A stretch of DNA of 64,000 bases, taken from assembly GCA_964371585.1 (NCBI GenBank), contig CAYJMD010000005.1, positions 19,940-83,939 on the forward strand. The letters run 5' to 3'. Position numbers and translations under genes: made by a program. Shown here piece after piece: positions 1 through 8,412 of this stretch (position 1 is its first letter; the number at the start of each line of letters is the position of its first letter). Below the pieces are notes generated by a model. The model saw only the letters and a program-made list of their open reading frames with translations, made no database searches and had not been told where the DNA came from. The stretch comes from RGIG5057 sp964371585 (lineage in GTDB: Bacteria; Bacillota; Clostridia; TANB77; CAG-465).

Positions 1-306
1 CAAAAATTATGTGATCGTGTAGCTATTATCAAAGAAGGTAAAATATTAAAAATACAAGAAATGGATGATATTAATAATGATTCATACAAAACTATTACTA
101 TACAAATAGAAGAAGGTAATAACAAATTTAATCTTGACGGTTCAACAAATATATCTGAAAACGGAGGAACTATATCTTTCATATATAAAGGAAATTATAA
201 CATTCTTTTAACAGAACTTTCAAAATATAAGATAAAAAATATTGAAATTACAGAACCCAGTTTGGATGAAATCTTTATGCACTATTATAGTAAGGAGGAT
301 AAGTAA
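1..306 (+). CDS. ABC transporter ATP-binding protein, C-terminal end (partial)
   Basis: The reading frame is open from the first base, so only the last 101 residues of the ATPase are present. It begins with LCDRVAIIKEGKIL, typical of the stretch after the H-loop of ABC ATPases of the drug and bacteriocin exporter type, and ends with LDEIFMHYY, common in the C-terminal tail of ABC-2 exporter ATPases. The Walker motifs lie outside the window. The stop codon abuts the start of the first permease and the permease ribosome site AAGGAGG lies inside this gene, so the genes are translated as one unit. The family is clear; the exported substrate cannot be read from the sequence. Confidence 0.85.
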   Translation, partial: QKLCDRVAIIKEGKILKIQEMDDINNDSYKTITIQIEEGNNKFNLDGSTNISENGGTISFIYKGNYNILLTELSKYKIKNIEITEPSLDEIFMHYYSKEDK

Positions 307-1098
307 ATGAATGTATACAAGTTTGAATTGCGTTCTATAACTAAATCTCTTATTACTTGGTGTATTGTCCTTATTTGTACATATTACTTTTTAATTGCAG
401 GTATATATCCTATGTTTGCTGATGGAATGAAAATGATTGAAGAGTTAATTGTAAATATGCCTGCCGACTACTTGCTTGTTTTTGGACTTGATATAAATAA
501 CATGACAGGTTACAATGGATTTTACTCTTTTGCATATATGTATATTGCTTTAATTTCAGGACTTATGGCAACAAGTATAACTTTAAATATTTTTGGGAAA
601 GAGAAACAATGCCACTGTCAAGAATTTTTACTTACCAAACCAATAAAGCGTAAGCACATTTTTAAATCTAAACTGCTAGCAGTATTAACAGGCATTTTGA
701 TTTTTAATATAGTTTTAATCCCAACATCATTGCTGTGTTTTAATGAATACGGGATCATAGATATCAACACTGTTTTAGCAATACTTGCAATAACATTTTC
801 TCAATTTATTTTTGTAGGAATATCAATTTTTATTGCTATATTTATACCAAAAATTAGATCAGTTACACCAATTGTTGCAACAATCGGATTACTAGCGTTT
901 ACTATAGAAGTATTTATTAATGCACTTAGAATAAGATGGCTTGAATTTTTATCACCACTACATTTCTTTACACCCAAAAGTGTATTTGAAACTGGAGGAT
1001 ATAACACTACACTTTCTATATATGCAATTATAGTTTTAATATTGTGTATTGTATTTTCGCTAAGACATTTTTTAAAATCTGATTTAGGCAGAATGTGA
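307..1098 (+). CDS. ABC-2 type transporter permease
   Basis: This 263-residue integral membrane protein has about six hydrophobic segments. The first is near residues 15-37 and the second near 75-95, followed by the basic loop GKEKQCHCQEFLLTKPIKRK. That loop (E.LLTKPI.R) is typical of ABC-2 permeases paired with BcrA/NatA-type ATPases. The gene starts directly after the ATPase stop, with AAGGAGG about eight bases upstream. It should form a heteromeric channel with the next permease and be powered by the upstream ATPase. The cargo is unknown. Confidence 0.8.
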   Translation: MNVYKFELRSITKSLITWCIVLICTYYFLIAGIYPMFADGMKMIEELIVNMPADYLLVFGLDINNMTGYNGFYSFAYMYIALISGLMATSITLNIFGKEKQCHCQEFLLTKPIKRKHIFKSKLLAVLTGILIFNIVLIPTSLLCFNEYGIIDINTVLAILAITFSQFIFVGISIFIAIFIPKIRSVTPIVATIGLLAFTIEVFINALRIRWLEFLSPLHFFTPKSVFETGGYNTTLSIYAIIVLILCIVFSLRHFLKSDLGRM

Positions 1099-1105
1099 GG
1101 TATAT

Positions 1106-1909
1106 ATGAAACTTTTAAAATATGAATTAAAAATAAAACTAAAACCTTTTTTATTTTGGACAATTGGATTAATCTTATTATATGTAGCTGGTTCTATGGA
1201 ATTTGGAGGTATTTCAGGAGCAAATAGTGAGAGTATTGATGTTGTACTAAATTATTATCCACCTATTGTATTATCTATTATGGGAATTACTGAATCAATA
1301 GATTTTTCATGTTTAGATGGTTACACATGGGTTCTTGGATATTATGGAACAGTACTTGCTTCATTTTATGCAATCACATTAGGTTCAAGTATTATAAATC
1401 GTGAATTAATTGATAAAACTTTCGAGTTTTTATTTACAAAACCTAGAAAAAGAAATTATATTTTGAGTTTTAAAATACTATCTGGATTTTTATATTTGAC
1501 ATTTTTTAGTTTTATAAATCTAATTGCAAGTATACTAATTATGAATCCAGTTGATACAAGTATAGATATTACTAATCTTATGTTTTTAAGCGGATTTGGA
1601 ACTTATATAACTTCATTATTATTTTATACAATTTCAATATTTATAAATGTAATTATTAAGAAAAAAGCTATAAGCGGAAAAATTGTTAATTTATTTTTTT
1701 TATTTAGTTTTATGCTAGGAGGAGTTTATGATGTTTTAGAAAACGTAGAGATTTTACGAATACTTACTCCACTTAGATACACTCTATATCAAGATGCAAT
1801 AGATGGTAATATTAATATTTTATTTTTATTAATATCTATTATATTAACTATATTATTAATTATCTCATCTTACATAATTTTTGAAAAAAGAGATTTAACT
1901 GAGATTTAA
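1106..1909 (+). CDS. ABC-2 type transporter permease (second subunit)
   Basis: This 267-residue membrane protein resembles its upstream neighbour in length and layout: an N-terminal membrane helix near residues 15-30, a basic loop with ELIDKTFEFLFTKPRKR near residues 100-116, and about five further helices. The shared FTKP.KR loop marks both as ABC-2 permeases. The gene begins seven bases after the preceding stop and closes the operon, which ends at a hairpin terminator. The two permeases probably form a heterodimer. The substrate is not inferable. Confidence 0.8.
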   Translation: MKLLKYELKIKLKPFLFWTIGLILLYVAGSMEFGGISGANSESIDVVLNYYPPIVLSIMGITESIDFSCLDGYTWVLGYYGTVLASFYAITLGSSIINRELIDKTFEFLFTKPRKRNYILSFKILSGFLYLTFFSFINLIASILIMNPVDTSIDITNLMFLSGFGTYITSLLFYTISIFINVIIKKKAISGKIVNLFFLFSFMLGGVYDVLENVEILRILTPLRYTLYQDAIDGNINILFLLISIILTILLIISSYIIFEKRDLTEI

Positions 1910-1916
1910 ACATAAC

Positions 1917-1945
1917 AAAAAAGATGCAATTTTGCATCTTTTTTT
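1917..1945. terminator. bidirectional rho-independent terminator
   Basis: An inverted repeat, AAAAAAGATGCAA pairing with TTGCATCTTTTTT around a two-base loop, is flanked by A-runs and T-runs. It lies between the convergent ABC operon and the leftward gene ending at 1944, so it can stop transcription from both sides. Confidence 0.85.
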
Positions 1946-2684
1946 ATAACCCTATTGAAACAGATCTTAAAAAATTATTTTTAGCTTCTTCTACAACATT
2001 GAAATTTTCATAAACAATCCCTTCTTCTTCCTTAGTAAACTTATTTTTAGATCCCAGATATTCTTCTAGAGCATCTGACATTTCTCTTGTAAAAGCATTA
2101 TGTTTAACCAAATAGTTAGCAATTATAATATCTATATGATTAAATTCGATTAACTGTTCTATAGTATACTTTGAAAGTGTACGATTTTTTTTCATTACTG
2201 ATGTAGCAATACTAGAACTTTTAAAAAATTCTTTAATCTGATTATTTGACAAATTTTCAAAAAATTTTCTTCTTACAAATTTATCTATAAAAATAGGATT
2301 TTCCATTAGTTTAGATTTCAAAATTTCATCAAAATCTTTAATGAATGTTTTATCTTGCAACGCTGTGTATTCAGAAACATCTTTATACTTTATAAGATCA
2401 TCTTCATACCAATATTCTTTAGGTAAATTCATTAGGGGAACATTTCTAAAATATAATAATATCTTCCTATAATACTTAGGAACATATTTTTGATTTAACC
2501 GATTAGTTTGATATATTTTTCTCCATATTTCTCCAAGTTTAGAAATTTTTCTGTTTTTATCTTCATAATTTTTTGACTCTTTATATCCTTCATAAATTTC
2601 ATCAGCTCTTATCAAAAGTTCTAATGTCAAAAATGATCTATTAAATTCTAATGTGCCTCCTAATAAATATTTTATTTGTTTCAT
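1944..2684 (-). CDS. hypothetical protein, 246 aa
   Basis: I do not recognise this protein. It is a soluble, charged, probably helical protein of 246 residues with no signal peptide or membrane segment, rich in Lys, Glu, Asn, Phe and Tyr. It contains motifs such as PKYYRKILLYFRNVPLM near residue 70 and a run of short helical units towards the C-terminus. It is a single-gene transcription unit with its own near-perfect promoter (TTGACA, 17 bases, TATAAT) and a shared terminator at its 3' end. No neighbouring gene suggests a function. Confidence 0.65.
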   Translation of the reverse strand: MKQIKYLLGGTLEFNRSFLTLELLIRADEIYEGYKESKNYEDKNRKISKLGEIWRKIYQTNRLNQKYVPKYYRKILLYFRNVPLMNLPKEYWYEDDLIKYKDVSEYTALQDKTFIKDFDEILKSKLMENPIFIDKFVRRKFFENLSNNQIKEFFKSSSIATSVMKKNRTLSKYTIEQLIEFNHIDIIIANYLVKHNAFTREMSDALEEYLGSKNKFTKEEEGIVYENFNVVEEAKNNFLRSVSIGL

Positions 2685-2741
2685 AGTATTTCCTTTCTTT
2701 ATACTTATTAAAGTATAACTATTTTAATTTAATTTGACATA

Positions 2742-2770
2742 ATTATAACATCTGATATAGCAATTGTCAA
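2742..2770 (-). promoter_or_regulatory. sigma-A type promoter of the 246-aa gene
   Basis: On the minus strand TTGACA (2765-2770) and TATAAT (2742-2747) are separated by 17 bases, both hexamers matching the consensus. The leader then carries a small hairpin (TATACTT / AAGTATA, about 2699-2716) before the ribosome site. Confidence 0.8.
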
Positions 2771-2775
2771 CAAAA

Positions 2776-2814
2776 TAAAAAAATAGAGAACTAATATATA
2801 ATTAATTCTCTATT
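2776..2814 (-). terminator. terminator of secDF
   Basis: AATAGAGAA (2782-2790) pairs with TTCTCTATT (2806-2814). On the minus strand the hairpin is followed by a T-run. It lies just after the secF stop codon. Confidence 0.8.
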
Positions 2815-2818
2815 AAAT

Positions 2819-3712
2819 CTATTTACTATACTTTTTCTTATGTATTAATCTATCTATTTCATACCATGCTGATGATGCTACAAATATAGATGAATATGTA
2901 CCTGCAAGAACACCAATTATAAGTGGTAATGCAAATTCTTGTAATACTTGTTGATTATTAATATATGCAAACACATAAATACATGTTATTGCTATTAATG
3001 TAGTTATTGATGTAAATATTGTTCTTTTAAAAGTTTGAGTTAAGCTTAAGTTTATAGTATCACTTAGCTCATCACTTCTTGAAGCTTTTCTTTTATTTTC
3101 ACGTATTCTATCATATACAACTATAGTATCATTAATTGAGTAACCTATAATTGTAAGTATAACTGCAACAAATGTTGAGTTTATAGATAAACCAAACATA
3201 CCATATATAGCTATTATGATTAAAGCATCGTGTATAAGTGCTAATATAGCTGTTATAGCTGCTGGAACACCTAAAGTTTTAAACCTAATTGTTATATATA
3301 TAAGTAATGCACATATTGAAACTATTATTGCAACAAGTGCTGAATCAATAAGTTCTTTACCATATGCTGGTTGTATATTTCTTATACTAGGTTCATCCAT
3401 ATTTAAATATACTTCTTCTAATTTTTGTACTATTTCATCTGCTTTTTCTTCAGATATAGGTTCTGTAGTTATAGCTACTGAAGAATCTCCACTAGATAAT
3501 TTTTGTACTAATGGTACACTACCAGTTATTTCTTTAACTAAGTTTTCTATATCTGTATTGTTATATTCTTCTTTTAAATCTACTTGTATTTTAGTTCCAC
3601 CTAAAAAATCAATATCAAGTTTAAATCCATTAACAAATCCAAGTGTAATACCTGTAATAATTATTATTAAAGAGATAGTTAAAAATACATATCTATATTT
3701 TAAAAAATTCAT
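2819..3712 (-). CDS. secF: protein translocase subunit SecF
   Basis: SecF works with SecD in the cytoplasmic membrane to use the proton gradient to help SecYEG release exported proteins. The 297-residue product has a first membrane helix near residues 7-27, the GFKLDIDFLGGTKIQV signature after it, an extracytoplasmic domain, then helices carrying the family signature GYSINDTIVVYDRIREN. The length is normal for SecF. Its AAGGAGG ribosome site lies within the end of secD, with one base between the two genes, so translation is coupled. Sharing one promoter with secD is expected. Confidence 0.95.
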   Translation of the reverse strand: MNFLKYRYVFLTISLIIIITGITLGFVNGFKLDIDFLGGTKIQVDLKEEYNNTDIENLVKEITGSVPLVQKLSSGDSSVAITTEPISEEKADEIVQKLEEVYLNMDEPSIRNIQPAYGKELIDSALVAIIVSICALLIYITIRFKTLGVPAAITAILALIHDALIIIAIYGMFGLSINSTFVAVILTIIGYSINDTIVVYDRIRENKRKASRSDELSDTINLSLTQTFKRTIFTSITTLIAITCIYVFAYINNQQVLQEFALPLIIGVLAGTYSSIFVASSAWYEIDRLIHKKKYSK

Positions 3713-3713
3713 A

Positions 3714-5009
3714 TTATTCTACCTCCTTTTTAAGTCCAAATAAAAATTTACTTTTAGATGAAAGAGGTATTAATTGTTTTAATAATACTTTTGTTACAAC
3801 GATTGATGTAAATAATCCTACTAGTACACCTATTGCAAGTACAAGTCCAAATCCTTTTATTGCACCTATACCTAATATGTATAATAATATAGCTATAATA
3901 AATGTTGTTACATTACCATCTATAATTGCAGTCATTGCTGTTTTATGACTTTTTTCAAATGCTTTTTTATATGTCATATTACTTCTAAGCTCATCTTTTA
4001 ATCTCTCAAATATTATAACATTAGCGTCTACTGCCATACCTACTGATAGTACAAGACCTGCTATACCTGGAAGTGTTAAACTAGTTCCTGTTGAAACAAG
4101 AATAAATAACACAAGTCCTACATATGTTGCAAGAGATAATACTGACACAAGACCTGGTAGCCTATATATTATTATCATAAATATTGATATTAATATAAAT
4201 GCTGTTATTCCAGCATATACACTTATCTCTAAAGCTTGTTGTCCTATAAATGGCCCTACATATTCTTTATTAATAACTTCTAAAGTAAATGGTAATGCAC
4301 CTGAATCTATAAGCATTGCATATTCAGTTGCCGTTTCTTTTTTCTCTGAGTATGTACCATTACCAACTGTTATAATCGCTGTGTTTGAATCAATTTTTTC
4401 ATCTACCATAGGTGCAAAAATTTCATTACCATCTAATTTAACAACTAGTGATTTACCTACTAATGCTTCTGTAGCACTAGCAAATTTCACTCTTCCTTCT
4501 TCAGAAAAAGTTAAAACAACATGAGGTGTTGGTATTCCTGTATTATCTATAGCTGTTTCACTTAAAGATGCGCTAACTATATCATCACCAGATAATAGTA
4601 CATTTCCTTCTTCATCTGTAAATTCAATTTTAGCTGTTTTATCAAGTCCTTTAACCGCTTCTAAAGGATCTCTACTTTCATCTGAAATATCTGCTGGTAT
4701 TTCAAGAAGAATTTGATTTGTAGCTTCATCATTTCTAATATTAGCATCAAAAATATTTATAGCTTCCAATCTTTGCCTAATTACAATTTCAGATTTTTTC
4801 AAATCTTCTGGAGTAATTTCTTCACCTTCTTCAGCTGTGGCTTGATAGGTAATTGAAACACCTCCACTTATATCTAATCCTGTTCTTATATTTTCAGCAC
4901 CTGCTATGTATGTTTTATCACCAATAGTAAGTCCAAAAATACTAAAATATACAAAAACAATTATTACTATACATAATAATAGAAAGTTTAGTACGTTTTT
5001 TAATTTCAT
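3714..5009 (-). CDS. secD: protein translocase subunit SecD
   Basis: SecD is the larger partner of SecF in the auxiliary Sec translocon complex. The 431-residue protein has an N-terminal helix (residues 7-27), the conserved RTGLDISGGVSITY segment, a periplasm-type domain and a C-terminal five-helix bundle with GMAVDANVIIFERLKDE, the SecD counterpart of the SecF signature. At 431 residues it is of the short Gram-positive type. It heads the operon, with a consensus promoter 27 bases upstream of the start and the SD-like GGAGTGAT before ATG. Confidence 0.95.
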   Translation of the reverse strand: MKLKNVLNFLLLCIVIIVFVYFSIFGLTIGDKTYIAGAENIRTGLDISGGVSITYQATAEEGEEITPEDLKKSEIVIRQRLEAINIFDANIRNDEATNQILLEIPADISDESRDPLEAVKGLDKTAKIEFTDEEGNVLLSGDDIVSASLSETAIDNTGIPTPHVVLTFSEEGRVKFASATEALVGKSLVVKLDGNEIFAPMVDEKIDSNTAIITVGNGTYSEKKETATEYAMLIDSGALPFTLEVINKEYVGPFIGQQALEISVYAGITAFILISIFMIIIYRLPGLVSVLSLATYVGLVLFILVSTGTSLTLPGIAGLVLSVGMAVDANVIIFERLKDELRSNMTYKKAFEKSHKTAMTAIIDGNVTTFIIAILLYILGIGAIKGFGLVLAIGVLVGLFTSIVVTKVLLKQLIPLSSKSKFLFGLKKEVE

Positions 5010-5035
5010 AGTATCACTCCGTTTCTATAAAAAAT

Positions 5036-5064
5036 ATTATACTATTTAATAGAAAAATAGTCAA
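5036..5064 (-). promoter_or_regulatory. secDF promoter
   Basis: On the minus strand TTGACT (5059-5064) and TATAAT (5036-5041) are separated by 17 bases, directly upstream of the secD start. Confidence 0.8.
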
Positions 5065-5097
5065 CATATATTAATAATTTAATTCTTAAATTTAAAC

Positions 5098-5124
5098 GCA
5101 AAAAAAGTGAGCATACACTCACTT
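5098..5124 (-). terminator. terminator of the zinc-ribbon gene
   Basis: AAGTGAG (5105-5111) pairs with CTCACTT (5118-5124), followed on the minus strand by a run of T. It follows the stop codon of the small zinc-ribbon gene and precedes the secD promoter. Confidence 0.8.
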
Positions 5125-5133
5125 CATTTCTGA

Positions 5134-5289
5134 CTAAACTCTTCTATTTCTAGCTTTTTTAGCAGCTCTGCATTCTTTACATCTAACTGGATCATTTTCG
5201 AATCCTTTATCTTGATAGAATTCTTGTTCAGCTACTGTAAATATAAATTCGTTTCCACAGTCTTTACATACGATTGTTTTATCTTGCAT
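5134..5289 (-). CDS. small zinc-ribbon domain protein, 51 aa
   Basis: A short reading frame encodes 51 residues with two zinc-knuckle pairs, CKDCGNEF at residues 8-15 and CKECRA near residue 38, and a basic C-terminus KKARNRRV. The central EQEFYQDKGFENDP matches a widespread small zinc-binding protein family of Firmicutes in which CxxC pairs flank this segment. The start is fixed by a strong AGGAGG site seven bases upstream. It has its own promoter and terminator, so it is monocistronic. The molecular role of the family is not established; nucleic-acid or ribosome association is only a guess. Confidence 0.88.
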   Translation of the reverse strand: MQDKTIVCKDCGNEFIFTVAEQEFYQDKGFENDPVRCKECRAAKKARNRRV

Positions 5290-5379
5290 GGTTATACCTC
5301 CTTTAAGATTTTGATTAATACTAAAACTTATAATTTCCTCTTCTTAAAGGGGTTACGATTTTTACTAATCAATGAGTAT

Positions 5380-5407
5380 ATTATATCACAAAATTTAACA
5401 AAAGCAA
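5380..5407 (-). promoter_or_regulatory. promoter of the zinc-ribbon gene
   Basis: On the minus strand TTGCTT (5402-5407) and TATAAT (5380-5385) are separated by 16 bases. The transcript would have a leader of roughly 85 bases, in which I see no clear riboswitch. Confidence 0.6.
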
Positions 5408-5487
5408 GGAATTTACATTTTTATTTAACATTTATCATTGTTTTATCAAATTTCGACAAAAAATAACCCCAAATATCTACTATACAA

Positions 5488-5517
5488 ATAAAAAAGATGA
5501 GAATTATTCTCATCTTT
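5488..5517 (-). terminator. terminator of the coupling-protein operon
   Basis: AAAGATGAGAA pairs with TTCTCATCTTT (about 5493-5517) and is followed on the minus strand by T-rich sequence. It overlaps the stop codon of the VirD4-like gene. Confidence 0.8.
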
Positions 5518-7498
5518 AATCTACTATATCACTATCTGTGTCTCCAAAAAGTTCATCAAATTTTTTCTCTAATTCTTTTTGCAGATCAAATTCTTCTGAT
5601 TTTTTAGTTTCAGTTACAACTGGTTTTACTTCTTCTTTAACTTCATTATCAAACTCTATCGCAGAACCTGAAGTTGCAGTTACATTATTTGAAGTTCCCA
5701 TTTTAAATTCTTTAATTTTTCTATCAATCTCATCTAAATGAGCTTGAACATTAAATGATTGTGGATCTATTTCAACTGGTTTTGGTGTATCTGTAATATT
5801 TGTTATCTTATATCTACCTATTACTTCTCTATCTTTATGATATTTAAAAAACCAAGCTTTCTGTGTTCTTATAGGTCTTATACCTCTAATTAATAGTATT
5901 TCTTCATTTGGATTTAAACGTTTTATCTCATCAACTGTCATAAGCTCTCTACCTTGTCTTTGTTCACTAAAGCTTACCCCTTGTTTTTGAGTTTCAGTTT
6001 TATCTTTACTTATAGATCTACTTTCTATTTTAATAGTTTTTTGTCCTAAAGACTTAGAAAAGTATTCACAAGTTTTTAAAGATTGACTTCCTAAGAATAA
6101 TTGAGTATCACAGTTACCAATTATTGTTTCATAATCATTTTTATACATTGCTTCAAGCTGATCTAAAGCTTGAACAATTACTGATACACTTATACCATAA
6201 CTTCTTGTTGTACTTAATTTCTTTGGAAAATCAGGTATTTGTCCTATATTTACAAATTCATCTAGTAACATATATATTGGATTTTCTAAAGTTCCACCTA
6301 ATTTATATGCTTCTGAATATAATGTTGTAAACAATTGTGAGAAAAATATACTTAAGATATAGTCATATGTACTATGATCTGGTGGTGTAATTATATATAA
6401 TGCTGTTTTATGTTTATATAATGACATGAAATCAATCTCATTTATAGCTGTAACTTTAGCTATATTTGGAGTATCAAAATCTTTAAGTTTACTAACTAAA
6501 CTTATTGCTATACTTTGTTTAGTTTTATCAGCAGCAAGTTTAATACTTTCATATTCTTTTCTACCTGGATGTTCTGGTTTTAACTCATCTATAAATAGCC
6601 TGTCCATAACTTTTTCATCAATTCCACCAGCTCTTACAATATTAACACACGATGATAGATTTTGTTCATCTTCTGGTAATAAAGATTTTACATAGTATAT
6701 ACACGCTTTAAGTAACATCATTGCTGAATCATCCCAGAAAGTATCTCCAGAAGCATTTTTATCTTTTCCTGATTTAACTATAGTTTCTGCTAATATATTT
6801 ACATCATTATGATCCTTTACATGAGCTAAAGGATTATATCTATCACTATATTCAGTTTCAATAAGATTTAATACTTGTATATTATAACCATCTGCTTTTA
6901 GGTAATTAGCAGTATCTCTATACATTTCACCTTTTGGATCGGTAATTACATATGAACCTAATTTTTGCATTATATTAGGTTTTACATAACAAGCAGATTT
7001 ACCTGCACCAGATCCCCCTATTACTAGTATATTTTTATTTATTTTTACTTTCCTTTGATCTGTACCAAGGAAGTGTTTTTTACTTAAAATAAAACCTTCT
7101 TTTTTATTTAGAACTTCACTTCCATCTGAAAGTTTTCTAAACTCTTCTCCACCTTTTGCCCATTCACTCGAACCATTTTCAGTGCCTTCATAATCATGTT
7201 TCGTTTTATATTTATATCTATAATATAAATAAGCAAGTAACACCATTACAAATACATAGCCTAATCCTGACATAAACATGCCCATATTTTCACTATTTAA
7301 AGCAAAAACTTGTTCAATATTACCAAAAGGATTAATAAAGTTCTGAGTAAATGTGTCTATAAAATTGTTTATTGATATACTACCATCTTCTGCAACACTG
7401 CTTACGAATATTGGCATATATACAAATATAGATATTATTAAATAAAATATAATAAATATTATTATATGTTTTTTCACTTCATTAAAGTCAATCATCAT
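5516..7498 (-). CDS. VirD4/TraG-type IV secretion coupling protein (T4CP-like ATPase)
   Basis: Coupling proteins are membrane-anchored hexameric ATPases that hand DNA-relaxase complexes or proteins to a type IV secretion channel. This 660-residue protein has two N-terminal membrane helices (about 11-33 and 75-94), Walker A GGSGAGKS (161-168) after DQRKVKINKNILVIGG, the VITDPKGEMY segment, a Walker B LLDEF near residue 410 followed by NIGQIPDFPKKLSTTRSYG, and the TraG-type segment QLFLGSQS. The C-terminus (from about 580) is an acidic tail. It is the last gene of a three-gene operon with its own promoter and terminator. No relaxase, VirB4 or pilus-channel gene lies nearby, so its partner system is unclear. 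The family assignment is secure, the substrate is not. Confidence 0.92.
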   Translation of the reverse strand: MMIDFNEVKKHIIIFIIFYLIISIFVYMPIFVSSVAEDGSISINNFIDTFTQNFINPFGNIEQVFALNSENMGMFMSGLGYVFVMVLLAYLYYRYKYKTKHDYEGTENGSSEWAKGGEEFRKLSDGSEVLNKKEGFILSKKHFLGTDQRKVKINKNILVIGGSGAGKSACYVKPNIMQKLGSYVITDPKGEMYRDTANYLKADGYNIQVLNLIETEYSDRYNPLAHVKDHNDVNILAETIVKSGKDKNASGDTFWDDSAMMLLKACIYYVKSLLPEDEQNLSSCVNIVRAGGIDEKVMDRLFIDELKPEHPGRKEYESIKLAADKTKQSIAISLVSKLKDFDTPNIAKVTAINEIDFMSLYKHKTALYIITPPDHSTYDYILSIFFSQLFTTLYSEAYKLGGTLENPIYMLLDEFVNIGQIPDFPKKLSTTRSYGISVSVIVQALDQLEAMYKNDYETIIGNCDTQLFLGSQSLKTCEYFSKSLGQKTIKIESRSISKDKTETQKQGVSFSEQRQGRELMTVDEIKRLNPNEEILLIRGIRPIRTQKAWFFKYHKDREVIGRYKITNITDTPKPVEIDPQSFNVQAHLDEIDRKIKEFKMGTSNNVTATSGSAIEFDNEVKEEVKPVVTETKKSEEFDLQKELEKKFDELFGDTDSDIVD

Positions 7499-7517
7499 AT
7501 CTCCCCTTACATAAATA

Positions 7518-7763
7518 TTAGATTATTAGTTCATCAGAATCATCTGATTTTTCTTTTTCTACTGATTGCTCTACATTATTGTTATTTTCAGTTTCTTCAA
7601 TTACAAATTCAACCGGTATTTGTTTTTTAATTTCAACCTCTTCTTTGATTAAACTAGGTTGTTTTTTTTCTATAGCATCTTTAATTTTTATGCTTGCTTT
7701 GCTTGAAATCGCAAATCCCTTTTCATCAACTGTTCCTGCTACTGCATTAACTACTATTCCCAT
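7518..7763 (-). CDS. small acidic protein of the coupling-protein operon, 81 aa
   Basis: This 81-residue protein is not one I recognise. The first 35 residues (MGIVVNAVAGTVDEKGFAIS) look like a compact domain, and the rest is a charged low-complexity tail rich in Glu, Lys and Asn. It sits between the 173-residue gene and the VirD4-like ATPase, 19 bases upstream of the latter. The start is uncertain: the good AAAGGAG site (7790-7796) is 26 bases from this ATG. A ten-codon frame beginning nearer that site (7754-7786) overlaps the start, which would allow translational coupling. It may be an accessory factor of the coupling protein, by position only. Confidence 0.6.
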   Translation of the reverse strand: MGIVVNAVAGTVDEKGFAISSKASIKIKDAIEKKQPSLIKEEVEIKKQIPVEFVIEETENNNNVEQSVEKEKSDDSDELII

Positions 7764-7810
7764 CTTATTCTCGTATGATTACTCATACGCTCCTTTCCAC
7801 ATTAATCTAT

Positions 7811-8332
7811 CTATACAGATTTTATTTCCAGAACAACATATGTTCTATGAGGTAATATTTTACATCTTCCCTTCATTTCATTTGTTACTGGATCTATAAA
7901 TATTGACGGCTTTACTTCATCTCCATTTTGAGTATCAATTATTGTAAAGTGTCTTTTCATACTTGGATTATAAGCAACTTCTTTATATTCTACACCTTCA
8001 GTATTTAATATTGTTCCATAATATAAAGGAATATTCCCTTCTGTAACTTTAAATCCTTCTGCATTTAAATTACCTGTACTTAATATTGCTTTTTTATTTG
8101 TTAGCGTTAATAAAATAATTGCCTGATCTTCTTGTAAATCCTCAGTAATAACATTAAAAGTTTTAATCATTTTACCTTCTTTTTCAGAAGCAACATGATT
8201 TAATTTTTCTAATGTAAATGTTGAATCATACTCAGTAATTGGACTCTTATTTTTTTCTACTACAAATCCAATTGTATTCATCCCTTGTAAGTCTACTATT
8301 TCAAATTTATTTACTTGTATTATTGGTTCCAT
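7811..8332 (-). CDS. hypothetical protein of the coupling-protein operon, 173 aa
   Basis: This is the first gene of the operon with the 81-residue protein and the VirD4-like ATPase. The 173-residue product lacks a signal peptide and membrane segments and appears mostly beta-strand, with repeated hydrophobic-polar alternation and a C-terminal HRTYVVLEIKSV. I recognise no domain. The start has a GAGGAGTG ribosome site about eight bases upstream and a consensus promoter lies 36 bases before it. By position it may modulate or recruit substrates to the coupling protein; nothing in the sequence proves that. Confidence 0.65.
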   Translation of the reverse strand: MEPIIQVNKFEIVDLQGMNTIGFVVEKNKSPITEYDSTFTLEKLNHVASEKEGKMIKTFNVITEDLQEDQAIILLTLTNKKAILSTGNLNAEGFKVTEGNIPLYYGTILNTEGVEYKEVAYNPSMKRHFTIIDTQNGDEVKPSIFIDPVTNEMKGRCKILPHRTYVVLEIKSV

Positions 8333-8367
8333 ACTTTCACTCCTCTAAATAGTTGTATTACCCTTAT

Positions 8368-8396
8368 ATTATACAATACAATTTACATAATTACAA
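8368..8396 (-). promoter_or_regulatory. promoter of the coupling-protein operon
   Basis: On the minus strand TTGTAA (8391-8396) and TATAAT (8368-8373) are separated by 17 bases. The promoter sits between the VanW-protein gene and the operon, showing that the three-gene unit has its own start of transcription. Confidence 0.75.
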
Positions 8397-8412
8397 CTTT
8401 TTTAATTATTTT

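Noticed and set aside
801..1163. 120-aa minus-strand frame across the two permease genes
   Set aside because: It is antisense to the C-terminus of one permease and the start of the next; no ribosome site.
5212..5466. 84-aa frame on the plus strand
   Set aside because: It overlaps the zinc-ribbon gene and its promoter on the other strand, has no ribosome site, and its composition is that of translated AT-rich spacer.
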